A stretch of 64,000 bases of DNA from Agromyces aureus (lineage in GTDB: Bacteria > Actinomycetota > Actinomycetes > Actinomycetales > Microbacteriaceae): the NCBI RefSeq assembly GCF_001660485.1, contig NZ_CP013979.1, positions 1,240,001 through 1,304,000 on the forward strand, in the 5' to 3' direction. Positions within the stretch are counted from its first letter, which is position 1; each line of letters starts with the position of its first letter. Shown one piece after another: positions 53,423 to 62,993 of the stretch. The notes beneath the pieces were generated by a model. That model was not told the DNA's origin. It worked only from the letters and a program-made list of their open reading frames with translations, and did not search any database. A program made the position numbers and the translations under genes.

Positions 53423-54342
53423 GCGCCGCCGACGTGATCACGAGCCGGGTGGCCGCCGACCCGACGCGCGCCGATGCCGTGCTCACCGCGACGAACGTCT
53501 CGATCGAGTACCTCGTCGATCCGCCCGTCGAGGCGGTCAAGAACGTCTCGCTCACGCTGCACCGCGGAGAGATCCTGGGTCTCGCCGGCGAGTCGGGGTG
53601 CGGCAAGTCGACGCTCGCCTACGGGCTCAACCGCCTGTTGAAGCCGCCGGCCATGATGAGCTCGGGCGAGGTGACCTTCCACGACCGCGACGGCCGCGAC
53701 ATCGACGTCGTGAGCCTGAACGGCGAGGGGCTGCGCGCGTTCCGCTGGGACAAGGTCTCGATGGTGTTCCAGGGTGCGATGAACTCCCTGAACCCGGTGC
53801 TCAGCATCAAGGCGCAGCTCGACGACGTCTTCCGCACGCACCGCCCGAAGATGCGCAAGGCCGAGCGCGTCGCGCGCAGCCGTGAGCTGCTCGACCTCGT
53901 CGGCGTCGACCCCGACCGGCTCACGAGCTTTCCGCACGAACTCTCGGGCGGCATGCGCCAGCGCATGATGATCGCGATGGCGCTCGCGCTCGACCCGCAG
54001 GTCATGATCATGGACGAGCCGACGACGGCGCTCGACGTGGTCGTGCAGCGCGGCATCATCCGCGAGATCATGCGGCTCCGCGAACGCCTCGGGTTCGCGG
54101 TCATCTTCATCACGCACGACCTGCCGCTGCTCATCGAGATCAGCGATCGCATCGCGGTCATGCTGCGCGGCGAGATCGTCGAACTCGGCACGGCCGACGA
54201 GATCTACCGCGACGCCCAGCACGACTACACGAAGCGGCTGCTCGAGAGCTTCCCGAGCCTCCGCGGCGACCGCGGCGACTTCATCCGCACCGGAGCGATG
54301 CCCGTCGCGTCGGCCCTCACGACGAGCACGGAGGCCGTGTGA
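53419..54342 (+). CDS. ABC transporter ATP-binding protein (DppD type)
   Basis: 307 residues, ATG 53419 (ATGA overlap). Walker A GLAGESGCGKSTLAYGL, Q loop MVFQGAMNSLNPV, signature LSGGMRQRMMIAMAL, Walker B VMIMDEPTTALD, H loop ITHDLPL. The C-terminal oligopeptide/dipeptide extension is shortened and lacks the usual Fe-S cysteine cluster. One half of the heterodimeric ATPase. Confidence 0.95.
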   Translation: MSAADVITSRVAADPTRADAVLTATNVSIEYLVDPPVEAVKNVSLTLHRGEILGLAGESGCGKSTLAYGLNRLLKPPAMMSSGEVTFHDRDGRDIDVVSLNGEGLRAFRWDKVSMVFQGAMNSLNPVLSIKAQLDDVFRTHRPKMRKAERVARSRELLDLVGVDPDRLTSFPHELSGGMRQRMMIAMALALDPQVMIMDEPTTALDVVVQRGIIREIMRLRERLGFAVIFITHDLPLLIEISDRIAVMLRGEIVELGTADEIYRDAQHDYTKRLLESFPSLRGDRGDFIRTGAMPVASALTTSTEAV

Positions 54343-55172
54343 ACCAGCCGATCGCGAGCCTCGAGGCCCGCAACCTCGTCAAGGACTTCCGGCTGCGCAG
54401 CGGCCTCAAGGCCACCACCCTGCATGCCGTGAAGGATGTCTCGTTCACCCTCGAGGCCGGAAAGACGATCGCGCTGGTCGGCGAGAGCGGCAGCGGCAAG
54501 TCGACGATCGCCCGCATGATCGCGAAGCTCGAACAGCCCACGAGCGGGCGGATCCTGCTCGACGGTGCCCCGAGCGGCAGCGGCGGCCGGGCGCTCGCCG
54601 CGTACCGCGGCGACGTGCAGATGGTCTTCCAGGACCCGTTCGCGTCGCTGAACCCGTTTCACTCGATCGAGCACCACCTCGAACGGCCGATCCGCATCCA
54701 CCACCCCGAGCTGTCGCGAGCCGGGGTGCGCGACCGGGTCCTGGCACTGCTCGAGCGCGTGCGGCTGACGCCGGCCACGCAGTTCGCCGAGCGCAAGCCG
54801 CACGAGCTGTCGGGCGGGCAGCGTCAGCGCGTCGCCATCGCGCGGGCGCTCGCCCCCGGAGCGCGATTCATCGTGGCCGACGAACCGGTGTCGATGCTCG
54901 ACGTCTCGATCCGGCTCGGGGTGCTGAACCTGCTCGCCGCACTGCAGCGCGAGGAGCGCCTCGGCGTGCTCTACATCACGCACGACCTCGCGACCGCGCG
55001 GCACTTCTCCGACGAGATCCTCGTGATGTACCGTGGCGAGATCGTCGAGCGGGGCAGTGCGGATGCCGTCATCCTCGACCCCCAGCACGACTACACGAAG
55101 CGGCTGCTCGAAGCCGCGGCGGACCCCGAGCGGCTCGGCGCCCTGCGCGACGAGGTGCGGAGCGGCGGCTGA
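54339..55172 (+). CDS. ABC transporter ATP-binding protein (DppF type)
   Basis: 277 residues, GTG 54339 (GTGA overlap). Walker A ALVGESGSGKSTIARM, signature LSGGQRQRVAIARAL, Walker B FIVADEPVSMLD, H loop ITHDLATARHF. Second half of the ATPase pair, completing a full binding-protein, two-permease, two-ATPase importer. Confidence 0.95.
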   Translation: MNQPIASLEARNLVKDFRLRSGLKATTLHAVKDVSFTLEAGKTIALVGESGSGKSTIARMIAKLEQPTSGRILLDGAPSGSGGRALAAYRGDVQMVFQDPFASLNPFHSIEHHLERPIRIHHPELSRAGVRDRVLALLERVRLTPATQFAERKPHELSGGQRQRVAIARALAPGARFIVADEPVSMLDVSIRLGVLNLLAALQREERLGVLYITHDLATARHFSDEILVMYRGEIVERGSADAVILDPQHDYTKRLLEAAADPERLGALRDEVRSGG

Positions 55173-55233
55173 CGTGACGCAGACCACGAACGACATCGAG
55201 CCGGCTCCGCCGGCACCGCAGAGGGGAGGGAAC

Positions 55234-56391
55234 GTGAGCCAGGTCGACCCGGGCACGCCCACGTGGCTGCGCGCGCACAACGATCGCACGGCGTTCCGCC
55301 TGCTGCTCGAACACGGTCCGCTGACGCGCGCCCAGCTCGGAGCGCTGTCGGGCATGTCCAAGCCCACGGCCGCCCAGATGCTCGCGCGCCTCGAGCGCAT
55401 CGACCTGATCCACCCCGTCGGCGAGGTGTCCGCGGGCCGAGGGCCGAACGCGGTCAGCTACGGCGTGCGCCCCGACCGCATCACGGGCGTCGCGGTGAGC
55501 ATGCTCGCCGACGGCATCCACGCGGTCGTCGTCGACGCGACCGATGCCGAGCATCCGATCGCCGAGATCTCGCTCGCGACGACCGAGCGCACACCCGACG
55601 CCGACGTGCGTCGAGCCATCGATGCGGCCTGCGCCGCGGCCGAGGTCGACCCGGCCACGGTGAGCATCGTGGCGGTCGGCGTGCAGGCGGCGGTCGACGT
55701 CATCGGCGACACGCTCTCGTTCACGGACACCCTGCCGGGGTGGCCGGCAACGGGCTCGCGTGCCCGCATCGAGGAGCGCCTCGGTCTCACCGCGGTGCTC
55801 GAGAACGACGTGAACCTCGCCGCCATGGCCGAGCGTGCCGTGGGCGTGTCGACCGAGGCCGACACCGCCGTGCTCTTCTGGATCGGCCAGGGTCTCGGCG
55901 TCGCGCTCGATTTCGGCGGGGTCGTGCACCGCGGCGCCTCGGGCGGAGCCGGTGAGATCGGCTACCTCGAAGTGCCACGGAGCGCGAGCTCGATCGAACC
56001 GGGTGCCGACGACCTGACGAGCCTGGTCGGCGGGCGCCCGGTGTCGCGCCTGCTCGGCGCCGAGGCGGGCGAACGGCTCGGCGACGTGCTGCATCGGCTG
56101 CCGACCGACCCCGAGGCGCTCGACGCGGTCGCCGAGCGGGTCGTGGTCGCCATCGCCCCGCTGCTCGCGATCGTCGATCCGGGTCTGCTGGTGCTCGGCG
56201 GTCCGACCGGCGCGGCCGGCGGCGGCGGCCTCGCCGAGCGCGTCACCCGCCGTCTCGACCGCGAGGCGCATCCGCACCTGTCGGTGCAGGCGAGCACCAC
56301 GGGCGACCAGCCGGTGCTGCTCGGCGCGCGGCGCCTGCTCGTCGAGCGCATCCGCGACCTGCTCGAGGCGGACATCACCCCGGCCGGCTGA
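55234..56391 (+). CDS. ROK-family transcriptional regulator
   Basis: 385 residues from GTG 55234, chosen for the strong GAGGGGAGGGAAC site just upstream; GTG 55174 would add 20 residues. N-terminal winged helix (TAFRLLLEHGPLTRAQLGALSGMSKPTAAQMLARLERI) and ROK sugar-kinase-like domain (VAVSMLADGIHAVVVDATD, LENDVNLAAMAERAVG, ASGGAGEIGYLEVP). The cysteine zinc site usual in ROK kinases/NagC is absent after the GEIGY motif, and the domain is unlikely to be catalytic. Probably represses the importer through the palindrome at 49526. Confidence 0.92.
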   Translation: MSQVDPGTPTWLRAHNDRTAFRLLLEHGPLTRAQLGALSGMSKPTAAQMLARLERIDLIHPVGEVSAGRGPNAVSYGVRPDRITGVAVSMLADGIHAVVVDATDAEHPIAEISLATTERTPDADVRRAIDAACAAAEVDPATVSIVAVGVQAAVDVIGDTLSFTDTLPGWPATGSRARIEERLGLTAVLENDVNLAAMAERAVGVSTEADTAVLFWIGQGLGVALDFGGVVHRGASGGAGEIGYLEVPRSASSIEPGADDLTSLVGGRPVSRLLGAEAGERLGDVLHRLPTDPEALDAVAERVVVAIAPLLAIVDPGLLVLGGPTGAAGGGGLAERVTRRLDREAHPHLSVQASTTGDQPVLLGARRLLVERIRDLLEADITPAG

Positions 56392-56409
56392 GTTCGACAC
56401 GTTAGGCGT

Positions 56410-56426
56410 GCGGATGCGGCATCCGC
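56410..56426. repeat. Short perfect palindrome after the ROK gene
   Basis: GCGGATGC-G-GCATCCGC. Two opposed copies of the GGATGC motif in the 146-base gap before the GH4 gene; may act as a weak hairpin. Confidence 0.6.
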
Positions 56427-56537
56427 TCGCCCTGCGCGCTCGGCGCACCGCTCGTCGATCCCGGAAACGGTCGTTCGAACGCGCCGTCGCGCCCGGAACC
56501 ATCCACGAACACCACCCACTCGACCTGAGGAGGACGC

Positions 56538-57794
56538 ATGAAGCTCGCGATCGTCGGCGGCGGCTCGACCTACACCCCCGAACTCATCGACGGCTTCGCC
56601 CGCCTGCGCGAGGTGCTGCCGATCGACGAGGTCGTGCTCGTCGACCCCGACGAGCAGCGGCTGGCGCTCGTCGCCGGCATGTCGCAGCGCATGCTCGCGC
56701 ATGCCGGCCACCCCGGCCGCGTCGTGGGCACGACCGACCTCGTGGCCGGCGTCGCCGATGCCGACGCGGTGCTGATCCAGCTTCGCATCGGCGGTCAGCA
56801 CGCCCGGCACGCCGACGAGACGTGGCCGCACGAGGTCGACTGCATCGGCCAGGAGACCACGGGCCCCGGCGGGCTCGCCAAGGCACTGCGGACGGTGCCG
56901 GTGGTGCTGCGCATCGCCGACGTCGTACGCGAGCACGCGAAGCCCGACGCGTGGATCGTGGACTTCACCAACCCGGTCGGCATCGTGACGCGCGCGCTGC
57001 TCGAGGCCGGGCACCGCGCCGTCGGCCTCTGCAACGTCGCGATCGGGTTCCAGCGTCGGTTCGCGTCGGTGTTCGGCGTCGAGCACGACCGCGTGAGCCT
57101 CGGACACGTCGGCCTCAACCACCTCACCTGGGAGCGCAGCGTGCAGGTCGACGGCCGCGACGAGCTGCCCGGGCTGCTCCGCGACCGGCTCGGAGAGCTC
57201 GCCGGCGACGTGCACCTCGCGCCGGAACTCATCGCGCAGCTGGGCGTGCTGCCCTCCTACTACCTGCGGTACTTCTACGCGCACGACGAGGTGCTGCGCG
57301 AGCAGCGCTCGTCGCCGACGCGGGCCGAGGCGGTGCAGGCGATCGAGCGCGAGCTGCTCGACCTCTACGCCGACGCGTCGCAGCGCGAGAAGCCCGCGGC
57401 GCTCGAGGGCCGCGGCGGCGCGTTCTACTCCGAGGCCGCGATCGAGCTGCTCGCCGCCATGCGCGACGGCACGTCGCGGTCGCGCGTGGTGAACCTGCGC
57501 AACGACGGCGTGATGCCCTTCCTGCCTGACGACCACGTGATCGAGGTGCCCGCGGTGTTCCGCGACGGGCGGTTCACCGCCGAGCCCGTCGCCCCGCTGC
57601 CCGACGACATCTGGGGCCTCATCGCCTCGGTCGCCGGCTACGAGCGGCTCGCGCTCGACGCCGCCGTGCACGGCGGGCGCGACCGGGTGCTCCGGGCGAT
57701 GCGCGCGCACCCGCTCGTGCTGCAGCACGACCGCGCCGAACGCCTCACCGACCTGCTGCTCGCCGAGAACGAACGATTCCTGGAGTGGGCATGA
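56538..57794 (+). CDS. Glycoside hydrolase family 4 (6-phospho-beta-glucosidase type)
   Basis: 418 residues, ATG 56538 after GAGGAGGAC. NAD-dependent GH4: LAIVGGGSTYTPELIDGFARL, QLRIGGQHARHADETWPHEVDCIGQETTGPGG, IVDFTNPVGIVTRALLEAGHRAVGLCNVAIGFQRRF (metal Cys in GLCN), LGHVGLNHLTWE. These enzymes cleave phosphorylated disaccharides by an NAD+/Mn2+ redox-elimination mechanism. There is no PTS gene nearby; a kinase-encoding gene overlaps the 3' end instead. Confidence 0.93.
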   Translation: MKLAIVGGGSTYTPELIDGFARLREVLPIDEVVLVDPDEQRLALVAGMSQRMLAHAGHPGRVVGTTDLVAGVADADAVLIQLRIGGQHARHADETWPHEVDCIGQETTGPGGLAKALRTVPVVLRIADVVREHAKPDAWIVDFTNPVGIVTRALLEAGHRAVGLCNVAIGFQRRFASVFGVEHDRVSLGHVGLNHLTWERSVQVDGRDELPGLLRDRLGELAGDVHLAPELIAQLGVLPSYYLRYFYAHDEVLREQRSSPTRAEAVQAIERELLDLYADASQREKPAALEGRGGAFYSEAAIELLAAMRDGTSRSRVVNLRNDGVMPFLPDDHVIEVPAVFRDGRFTAEPVAPLPDDIWGLIASVAGYERLALDAAVHGGRDRVLRAMRAHPLVLQHDRAERLTDLLLAENERFLEWA

Positions 57795-58888
57795 GCGCGG
57801 GCTCGGGCGGGGGCACGGGCGCAGGCGCAGGGCGGGGCATCGGCATTCGAGCTGCGGATGCCGCGGCGGGCCGTTTGCGGCGAGCCGGCGCGTCCGACTC
57901 GGCACCCGTGGTCGTCGCGGTCGACGGCGGCGGGTCGAAGACCGACGCGGTCGCCCTGACGCTCGACGGGCGGGTCGTCGCGCATCGCCGGGGACCGGGT
58001 TCGAGTCCGCAGCTCGAGGGGCTCGCGGCATCCGTCGCCGTCGTCGACGAGCTCGTCAGCGCGGTCTCGGCCAGGCGGCCCGTGCTGCAGGTCGACCTCT
58101 ACCTGTCTGGCCTCGACCTGCCCGTCGAGATCGAGCGGTACCGCACGGCGATCGACTGGCTGGCGTGGGCGTCGCCGTCGACCGTGATCGACAACGACCT
58201 CTTCGCGCTGCTCCGCGCGGGCACCGATGCGCCCGACGCGATCGCCGTCGTCTGCGGAACCGGGGTCAACGCGATCGGCGTTCGCGCCGACGGCGCCTCG
58301 GCCCGGTTCCCATCGCTCGGGCCGATCTCCGGTGACTGGGGCGGCGGCTCCGGGCTGGGGGAGCAGGCGCTCTGGCATGCCGCGCGCGAGGTCGACGGCC
58401 GGGGCGAGCCGACCGTGCTGACGGCCGCGATCGTCGAACGCCTCGGCGCGGCATCCCTGTCCGACCTGATCGAGGACCTGCATTTCGGGCGCCGCTCGAC
58501 CGCCGAGCTCTCCGACCTCGCGCCCGTCGTCTTCGAGGCGGCGCGCGGCGGTGACGCGGTGGCGGGGGCACTCGTCGACCGGCAGGCCGACGAGATCCTC
58601 GCGTTCGCGCGGGCCTGCCTCACCAGACTCGACCTGCTCGATCGCGCGGTGCCCGTCGTCCTCGGCGGTGGCGTCGTGCGCTCGGGCGATTCCCGGATGC
58701 TCGGGCGCGTCGCGGCGGGGCTTGCCGCGATCGCGCCCGGGGCTGTGCTCGAGTTCTTCGCGAGCGCGCCGATCATCGGCGCTGCACTGCTCGCGCTCGA
58801 GTCCGGGGGCGCCGGCCCCGATGCGCTCGTGCGCGCCCGCGACGAGGTCGCGGCGTCGACGGGTGCGTCGGTGCCGGTGGGGGGCTGA
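57791..58888 (+). CDS. BadF/BadG/BcrA-type sugar kinase (N-acetylglucosamine kinase-like)
   Basis: 365 residues, ATG 57791 (ATGA overlap with GH4). A Gly-rich ~40-residue N-terminus, then VVVAVDGGGSKTDAVALTLDGRVV (ASKHA phosphate 1), AIDWLAWASPSTVIDNDLFALL, VVCGTGVNAIGV, LGPISGDWGGGSGLGEQALW and PVVLGGGVVRSG (adenosine). The group includes eukaryote-like GlcNAc kinase. Context suggests it phosphorylates the imported sugar so that GH4 can act, or a product sugar. Confidence 0.88.
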   Translation: MSAGSGGGTGAGAGRGIGIRAADAAAGRLRRAGASDSAPVVVAVDGGGSKTDAVALTLDGRVVAHRRGPGSSPQLEGLAASVAVVDELVSAVSARRPVLQVDLYLSGLDLPVEIERYRTAIDWLAWASPSTVIDNDLFALLRAGTDAPDAIAVVCGTGVNAIGVRADGASARFPSLGPISGDWGGGSGLGEQALWHAAREVDGRGEPTVLTAAIVERLGAASLSDLIEDLHFGRRSTAELSDLAPVVFEAARGGDAVAGALVDRQADEILAFARACLTRLDLLDRAVPVVLGGGVVRSGDSRMLGRVAAGLAAIAPGAVLEFFASAPIIGAALLALESGGAGPDALVRARDEVAASTGASVPVGG

Positions 58889-58924
58889 GCGGCCGCACGC
58901 GCGTGGGGCGCGTCGCGGCCGCTC
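58887..58924 (+). terminator. Hairpin over the stop of the sugar-kinase gene
   Basis: GAGCGGCCGCACGCGC (58887-58902) and GCGCGT-C-GCGGCCGCTC (58908-58924): a 16-bp stem with one bulged C. No T run. Likely ends the importer operon before mqo. Confidence 0.65.
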
Positions 58925-59064
58925 GGGTCGTTCGGGGCATCCGCCCGCCGTGTGCACCACGCCGGCCCGCGGCATCCGCTCGCCCTGATCGTGGCCGATC
59001 AGCACCGCATTCGAGACTCTCTCGACGTCGAGCTGCCGTGGTCCGAGGCACCCGCGACGGCGCA

Positions 59065-59070
59065 TACACT
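59065..59070 (+). promoter_or_regulatory. -10 element of mqo (leaderless pattern)
   Basis: TACACT, 7 bases, GTG 59078. Confidence 0.5.
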
Positions 59071-59077
59071 GGAATCC

Positions 59078-60556
59078 GTGAATTCAGCGGAAACGGTCGA
59101 CGTCGTCCTGATCGGCGGGGGCATCATGAGCGCGACGCTCGGCTCCCTCATCTCCAGGCTTCAGCCCGACTGGTCCATCCGCGTCTACGAGCGCCTCGGC
59201 GAGGTCGCCCAAGAGAGCTCGAACGCCTGGAACAACGCGGGCACCGGCCACGCCGCGCTCTGCGAGCTGAACTACATGCCCGAGAACCCCGACGGCAGCG
59301 TGAGCGCGGCCAAGGCCGTCTCGATCAACGAGCAGTTCCAGATCAGCCGCCAGTACTGGGCGTACCTCGTCTCGACCGGCGCGCTGCCCGAGCCGCACAA
59401 CTTCATCAACACCGCACCGCACATGACGTTCGTGCGCGGTGCGGCGAACATCGAGTACCTGAAGAAGCGCGTCGCGGCGCTGAAGGACCAGCCGCTGTTC
59501 CCCGACCTCGAGTACACCGAGGACCTCGAGCGCATCGCCGAGTGGACCCCGCTCCTCGCGAAGAAGCGCAACCCCAAACAGAAGGTCGCCGCCACGCGCA
59601 TCGTCTCGGGCACCGACGTCGACTTCGGAGCGCTCACGAAGTACCTCTTCACGGACATCTCCGAGCGCGGTGCCGAGATCCACACGAACCACCAGGTCAC
59701 GCGACTGAAGCGCCAGAAAGACGGAACGTGGCGCCTGCGCGTCAAGCACCTCGTCGGCGGCACGCCCAGCACCGTGAACGCGCGCTTCGTCTTCGTCGGC
59801 GCGGGCGGCGGCGCACTCGCCCTGCTGCAGCACTCGGGCATCTCCGAGATCGAGGGCTTCGGCGGATTCCCGATCTCGGGCCAGTTCCTGCGCACCACGA
59901 ACCCCAAGCTCGTCGCCCAGCACCAGGCGAAGGTCTACGGCAAGGCCGCCGTCGGTGCACCGCCCATGTCGGTGCCGCACCTCGATACGCGCGTCGTCGA
60001 CGGCGAGACCGCGCTGCTCTTCGGCCCGTACGCCGGCTTCACGCCGAAGTTCCTGAAGACGAGCACCTGGTTCGACCTGCCGTTCTCGATCCGCCTGCAC
60101 AACCTCGGCCCGATGATCCAGGTCGGCCTGAAGAACTTCGACCTCGTGAAGTACCTCGTCGGCGAGCTCATGGCCAACCGCGAGAAGAAGATGCAGGCCC
60201 TGCGCGAGTTCATGCCGACGGCGAAGACCGAGGACTGGGAGCTCATCACGGCCGGCCAGCGCGTGCAGGTCATGAAGAAGGACCCCGAGAAGGGCGGCAT
60301 CCTGCAGTTCGGCACCGAGGTCATCACGGGCGCCGACGGCACGATCGCCGGCCTCCTCGGCGCGTCGCCCGGCGCCTCGACGGCCGCGCCCATCATGCTC
60401 GACGTGCTCGCGCGCTGCTTCCCCGACCGCATGGCCGAGTGGGAGCCGAAGCTCCGCGAGATGATCCCGGGCTACGGCACGACGCTCTCGGGCGACCCGG
60501 CGGCCGCCGAGGCCTCGCTCGCCGAGACGGCGAAGACGCTGCAGCTCCAGGCGTAG
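59078..60556 (+). CDS. mqo: Malate:quinone oxidoreductase
   Basis: 492 residues from GTG 59078. FAD motif VVLIGGGIMSATLGSLISRLQP; family blocks SSNAWNNAGTGHAALCELNYMP, INEQFQISRQYWAYLV, FVFVGAGGGALALLQHSGI, FGPYAGFTPKFLKTSTWFDL and LLGASPGASTAAPIMLDVL. Membrane-associated flavoenzyme of the TCA cycle that oxidises malate and reduces quinone, the main malate oxidase in many actinobacteria. Upstream in-frame residues to 58952 are probably untranslated. Confidence 0.97.
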   Translation: MNSAETVDVVLIGGGIMSATLGSLISRLQPDWSIRVYERLGEVAQESSNAWNNAGTGHAALCELNYMPENPDGSVSAAKAVSINEQFQISRQYWAYLVSTGALPEPHNFINTAPHMTFVRGAANIEYLKKRVAALKDQPLFPDLEYTEDLERIAEWTPLLAKKRNPKQKVAATRIVSGTDVDFGALTKYLFTDISERGAEIHTNHQVTRLKRQKDGTWRLRVKHLVGGTPSTVNARFVFVGAGGGALALLQHSGISEIEGFGGFPISGQFLRTTNPKLVAQHQAKVYGKAAVGAPPMSVPHLDTRVVDGETALLFGPYAGFTPKFLKTSTWFDLPFSIRLHNLGPMIQVGLKNFDLVKYLVGELMANREKKMQALREFMPTAKTEDWELITAGQRVQVMKKDPEKGGILQFGTEVITGADGTIAGLLGASPGASTAAPIMLDVLARCFPDRMAEWEPKLREMIPGYGTTLSGDPAAAEASLAETAKTLQLQA

Positions 60557-60585
60557 GCATTCGCCGGCGGTTCGCGTCGGCGCCC

Positions 60586-60615
60586 TGTACTTTTCGGATC
60601 GACGTCTGCTATCGT
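60586..60615 (+). promoter_or_regulatory. Promoter of the ABC-F leader
   Basis: TGTACT (60586-60591), 18 bases, TATCGT (60610-60615). A start of transcription near 60622 would put the leader ORF at the very 5' end of the message. Confidence 0.45.
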
Positions 60616-60630
60616 CGACCCCGCTATGAA

Positions 60631-60705
60631 GTGAGTACTCCCACCGTCCCGCGCCTGAGGCGCCGTAGACATCGGGTGTACCCATTCCACTGTTCGCGAC
60701 GGTGA
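60631..60705 (+). CDS. Short leader ORF (24 aa) upstream of the ABC-F gene
   Basis: GTG 60631 to TGA 60703-60705. The peptide starts MSTPTVPRLRRRRHR and ends VYPFHCSRR. It has the Arg-x-Arg (RLR) pattern known from macrolide-sensing arrest peptides, then a run of arginines. It begins about 9 bases after the predicted transcription start. A hairpin GCGCC-TGA-GGCGC (60651-60663) lies inside it. Probable attenuator peptide for the downstream ribosome-protection-type ATPase; coding is inferred from position and composition only. Confidence 0.5.
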   Translation: MSTPTVPRLRRRRHRVYPFHCSRR

Positions 60706-60745
60706 CGGCTGCATCCATCTCGGCAATGCCCGGCGGGATTCCTTC

Positions 60746-60847
60746 TCCGCTCCCGGGTCGTCGGCGCTGCCATGCGCGTGCGGCGGATCCGTGCGGTGCA
60801 CCGCTCGACCGACCGCCTGCGCGCGGCATCCGTCGACGGCCCGGGAG
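60746..60847 (+). promoter_or_regulatory. Possible attenuator stem in the ABC-F leader
   Basis: CTCCCGGG in the 60749-60758 region can pair with CCCGGGAG at 60840-60847, extended by CGTCG/CGACG-type pairing, ending 8 bases before the AAAGGG ribosome site. The 313-base leader holds nothing else except the short ORF at 60631. Confidence 0.4.
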
Positions 60848-60869
60848 CATTCGTGAAAGGGCGTTCCGC

Positions 60870-62782
<1,913 letters not shown>

Positions 62783-62783
<1 letters not shown>

Positions 62784-62828
62784 CGAGCGGCGCGCCGCGG
62801 CATCCGGATGTCGCGGCGCGCCGCTCGT
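62783..62828 (+). terminator. 17-bp hairpin after the ABC-F gene
   Basis: ACGAGCGGCGCGCCGCG (62783-62799) and CGCGGCGCGCCGCTCGT (62812-62828), with further pairing of GCATCC/GGATGT inside. No T run. Confidence 0.75.
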
Positions 62829-62968
62829 AGCCCCGCCCCGTTGTGCCGTGCATCGGCCCTCGCCACCCGTTGCGCGGACGCGAAGGGTCGCGTCGCGGTG
62901 CGAATGGCGCCCATTCGCGTCCGCGCCGTGATGCAGATCCCAGGCCCCGCGCGCTGGCTTGCGGTTGA

Positions 62969-62986
62969 TTCGAACATGTGTTCGAA
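62969..62986 (+). promoter_or_regulatory. LexA (SOS) box
   Basis: TCGAACATGTGTTCGA (62970-62985) is a perfect match to the actinobacterial/Bacillus-type SOS box TCGAAC-N4-GTTCGA, and the symmetry extends 2 bases further each side. It ends 8 bases before ATG 62994 of the radical SAM gene, so LexA binding would block it. Confidence 0.85.
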
Positions 62987-62993
62987 TGTCTGC

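Noticed and set aside
56461..56485. Second SOS box (GTTCGAAC near 56473)
   Set aside because: The half-sites abut without the 4-base spacer required for a LexA box.
60626..60634. ATG-AAG-TGA minimal ORF in the ABC-F leader
   Set aside because: Two codons overlapping the GTG of the longer leader ORF; could matter for regulation but cannot be told from chance.
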